Positions 6,645 through 7,906 of a stretch of 7,906 bases of DNA are shown piece after piece. Origin of the DNA: Comamonadaceae bacterium (GTDB lineage: Bacteria; Pseudomonadota; Gammaproteobacteria; Burkholderiales; Burkholderiaceae_C); assembly GCA_947454695.1 (NCBI GenBank), contig CANGMW010000117.1, forward strand, positions 1 to 7,906, given 5' to 3'. Below the pieces are notes generated by a model. It did not search any database, had not been told where the DNA came from, and worked only from the letters and a program-made list of their open reading frames with translations. The position numbers and the translations under genes were made by a program. Within the stretch, counting starts at the first letter, position 1, and the number at the start of each line of letters is the position of its first letter.

Positions 6645-6694
6645 TTTATTTTTTCGTGGCAATGCCTTTGAGTTATTTATTATCCTAAAAATAT

Positions 6695-7114
6695 ATGAAA
6701 TTAAAATACGTGAACATTTTTTTATTTTTGTCACTTTTCATGGTGGCAAAATCATTTGCTCAAAACTTATTAATATCTGATGAATTGATTTGCAAAGGTT
6801 CAATTTTAGATATGAAATATTTTAAAACAGAAAAGGCTTCGGTTGCTGTTGACGGCTTCACTTTCAGAGTCACATATGACACGGTCCAAATAAAGGGATT
6901 GAGAGAATTTAATGGAAAAGAAGTGAGTTACTTTTTAGTAACATATATTAATGATTATCATATAAGATTTCAAGACAAATTCGACAGAAAGGTGGAAGGG
7001 TCAATTAGCAAAATTGATGGGGATTTCCAGTTGTACCAAAAATGGGATGGCTCAGAAAATAAAACAAGAAAATTCCTTCGAGCTGTATGCCGAAAAAAAG
7101 AAAAGCTATTTTGA
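6695..7114 (+). CDS. Small secreted/periplasmic hypothetical protein
   Basis: 139 residues. MKLKYVNIFLFLSLFMVAKSFA followed by Q is a clear Sec signal peptide: a basic start, a hydrophobic core, and a cleavage site after SFA at about residue 22. The mature part of about 117 residues is rich in beta-forming and charged residues. It has just two cysteines, LICKGS near its start (Cys33) and RAVCRKKEKLF near its end (Cys132), which could close the fold as one disulfide. I recall unnamed betaproteobacterial exported proteins with the same CKG...C..K.K.F framing, but no function. Composition is strongly AT-rich, roughly one third GC, unlike the flanking operons, which suggests transfer. No clear Shine-Dalgarno precedes ATG 6695; the signal peptide fixes the start. 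Confidence 0.72.
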   Translation: MKLKYVNIFLFLSLFMVAKSFAQNLLISDELICKGSILDMKYFKTEKASVAVDGFTFRVTYDTVQIKGLREFNGKEVSYFLVTYINDYHIRFQDKFDRKVEGSISKIDGDFQLYQKWDGSENKTRKFLRAVCRKKEKLF

Positions 7115-7139
7115 ATTTTCCGATGCCGATGCAATGTCG

Positions 7140-7319
7140 AGTACGAACGATGCTGGCTATTCTTGTGAAATCCCTCGGTGCACCGGTCAGATCGCGCGCA
7201 TCCGAGCGACTGCCAGGGCATATTTCGTTACAAGTGTGAATGACCGCGAACAACAAAACGCTGCAAACAAGACATTACCGCTATTACTTGATCTAGCGTA
7301 TTTGAGTGGAACTCAATAA
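7140..7319 (+). pseudogene. Tyrosine recombinase (phage integrase) fragment, decayed
   Basis: The plus-strand frame here reads PRCTGQIARIRATARAYFV (from about 7173), then QQNAANKTLPLLLDLAYLSGTQ up to TAA 7317-7319. This matches the junction between the core-binding and catalytic domains of phage-type tyrosine integrases common in Betaproteobacteria: NPC.G..R....R..YV....., then .A...L..A.DLAYLTGQR, where the R of TGQR is the first catalytic arginine. Here that arginine is lost (SGTQ then stop). The same frame after the stop continues VLNVSITPSD, close to the expected DVLK..., suggesting point decay rather than a clean end. No start codon, N-terminal domain or HxxR...Y part is present. Family assignment is from pattern memory and is moderately sure. 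Confidence 0.5.
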
Positions 7320-7407
7320 GTTCTCAATGTGTCTATTACACCGTCAGATCGAGTATCGACCCAATGAGTGCGATTGCAACACACAAGTCTTAAAGCAGCT
7401 CTCATTC

Positions 7408-7650
7408 TTGACTTCCAAACTGCCATCCCCCGCCGATTTAGCCCAATGGCCCTTGCACAACGCACCAACCGCCCGACTCGTCTTTGAGGCTTTGCAAGCG
7501 CAGTTGCAGGCGCATGGGCGGGAGTTTCGTGCGCCGCCGCCGGAGCCGACCACTTGCTGTGGGCGCGGCTGCAATGGCTGTGTGTGGGAAGGGTTTTTGG
7601 CGGCGGCGCAGTATTGGCGCGAAGAAGCGCTGCTCTTGCTGGCGGCCTAG
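7408..7650 (+). CDS. Oxidoreductase-like domain small protein
   Basis: 80 residues from the TTG at 7408. Recognisable text runs from SPADLAQWPL through AHGREFRAPPPEPTTCCGRGCNGCVWEGF to AAQYWREEALL. The CCGxGCxxCVW cysteine cluster after a proline-rich PPPEP is the signature of the oxidoreductase-like family (Oxidored-like Pfam type); its four cysteines suggest metal or Fe-S binding, and no enzymatic role is established to my knowledge. Start is uncertain: an ATG at 7327 and a GTG at 7306 are in frame. The extra residues they add have rare codons and no family resemblance and overlap the integrase relic, so I prefer 7408 although TTG lacks a good ribosome-binding site. The native 5' end may have been replaced at the island edge. 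It is convergent with folB. Confidence 0.8.
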   Translation: MTSKLPSPADLAQWPLHNAPTARLVFEALQAQLQAHGREFRAPPPEPTTCCGRGCNGCVWEGFLAAAQYWREEALLLLAA

Positions 7651-7662
7651 TAGCTTTGCTGT

Positions 7663-7677
7663 CGCCCAGTTTGGGCG
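7663..7677. terminator. Small hairpin between convergent genes
   Basis: CGCCCA (7663-7668) and TGGGCG (7672-7677) form a perfect 6-bp GC-rich stem with a 3-base loop between the stop codons of the oxidoreductase-like gene and folB. Neither side has a T-run, so termination is only a weak suggestion. Confidence 0.3.
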
Positions 7678-7703
7678 CGTTAGGAACGAAGGCGAAGGCC
7701 GTG

Positions 7704-7906
7704 TCACCAAACGCCGGTTTCAGCGCGGATGGCGACTTCGCAGTCTTCAAAAATTTCCAGCTTGACGATCTTCACGCGCACACCCAGCACGCCGGGCAGT
7801 TGCAGCAGGCGGTTGGCCAGTTTGCCGATCAGCGTTTCCAACAGGTTCACATGCTGCGCGGTGCATTCCTGGATGATGATCTGGCGCACCTTGCGGTAGT
7901 CCAGCA
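7704..7906 (-). CDS. folB: Dihydroneopterin aldolase, C-terminal part
   Basis: The gene runs off the right edge; about 66 C-terminal residues are visible, ending at TGA 7704-7706. LDYRKVRQIIIQECTAQHVNLLETLIGKLA, then LPGVLGVRVKIVKLEIFEDCEVAIR, matches the second half of FolB. That includes the family's LLE motif (the Glu that anchors the pterin ring) and the final KLEI strand with its conserved lysine. FolB is a cytosolic enzyme that splits dihydroneopterin to 6-hydroxymethyldihydropterin and glycolaldehyde in folate synthesis. The native N-terminus and start are outside the window. Confidence 0.88.
   Translation of the reverse strand, partial: LDYRKVRQIIIQECTAQHVNLLETLIGKLANRLLQLPGVLGVRVKIVKLEIFEDCEVAIRAETGVW

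Larger units (their letters stand above)
6205..6694. other. Gene-poor gap in accessory segment
   Basis: This is the longest stretch without a supported gene. The left part (about 6205-6540) has mixed composition. It carries overlapping short frames on both strands, such as a minus-strand TTG frame at 6301-6507, but none has a recognisable domain or ribosome-binding site. The right part (about 6580-6694) is very AT-rich and carries the promoter of the secreted-protein gene. A terminator-like hairpin on the minus strand lies at 6449-6478. Confidence 0.5.

Noticed and set aside
7704..7906. folB as a pterin supplier for the AGMO-like enzyme
   Set aside because: Dihydroneopterin aldolase belongs to folate synthesis, not tetrahydrobiopterin synthesis, and it is on the far side of the island; proximity is probably chance.

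Overview
The window looks like a chromosomal segment from a betaproteobacterium, most likely Comamonadaceae (Rhodoferax, Polaromonas, Limnohabitans or Hydrogenophaga type). This rests on GC-rich codon usage in the outer genes, a TtcA and a FolB whose sequences read as the Comamonadaceae forms, and a REP-like repeat common in such genomes. No species can be named from the sequence alone.

Layout. (1) Positions 1-149 hold the 3' end of an ABC transporter ATPase on the plus strand. (2) Positions 150-350 are a convergent intergenic gap carrying an imperfect palindrome followed by tandem half-copies of a REP-like repeat. (3) Positions 351-4851 hold four tightly packed minus-strand genes, read from high to low coordinates: ttcA (tRNA C32 thiolase), a histidine-phosphatase-family enzyme, a DSD1/D-threonine-aldolase-type PLP enzyme, and a large membrane protein joining an alkylglycerol-monooxygenase-like di-iron hydroxylase to a YhhN/TMEM86 lysoplasmalogenase-like domain. 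Spacings are +13 nt, an overlap of 20-35 nt, and an ATGA overlap, so they are probably co-transcribed. (4) Positions 4861 to about 7407 are a compositionally different accessory segment with a minus-strand DUF2806-type gene, a 540-base gap containing an orphan minus-strand terminator-like hairpin, an AT-rich gene for a small secreted protein, and what reads as a decayed tyrosine-recombinase (phage integrase) fragment. (5) Positions 7408-7906 return to host-type sequence with an oxidoreductase-like (CCGxGCxxCVW) small protein on the plus strand and, convergent to it, the 3' part of folB on the minus strand.

The most interesting object is the monooxygenase-lysoplasmalogenase fusion: its two halves resemble two enzymes that cleave ether lipids by different chemistries, suggesting one bacterial polypeptide for alkyl- and vinyl-ether lipid turnover. 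The second is the small island between ttcA and folB, where an integrase relic, a DUF2806 gene and a secreted protein of foreign composition sit together. All functions are read from motifs; no search was run.
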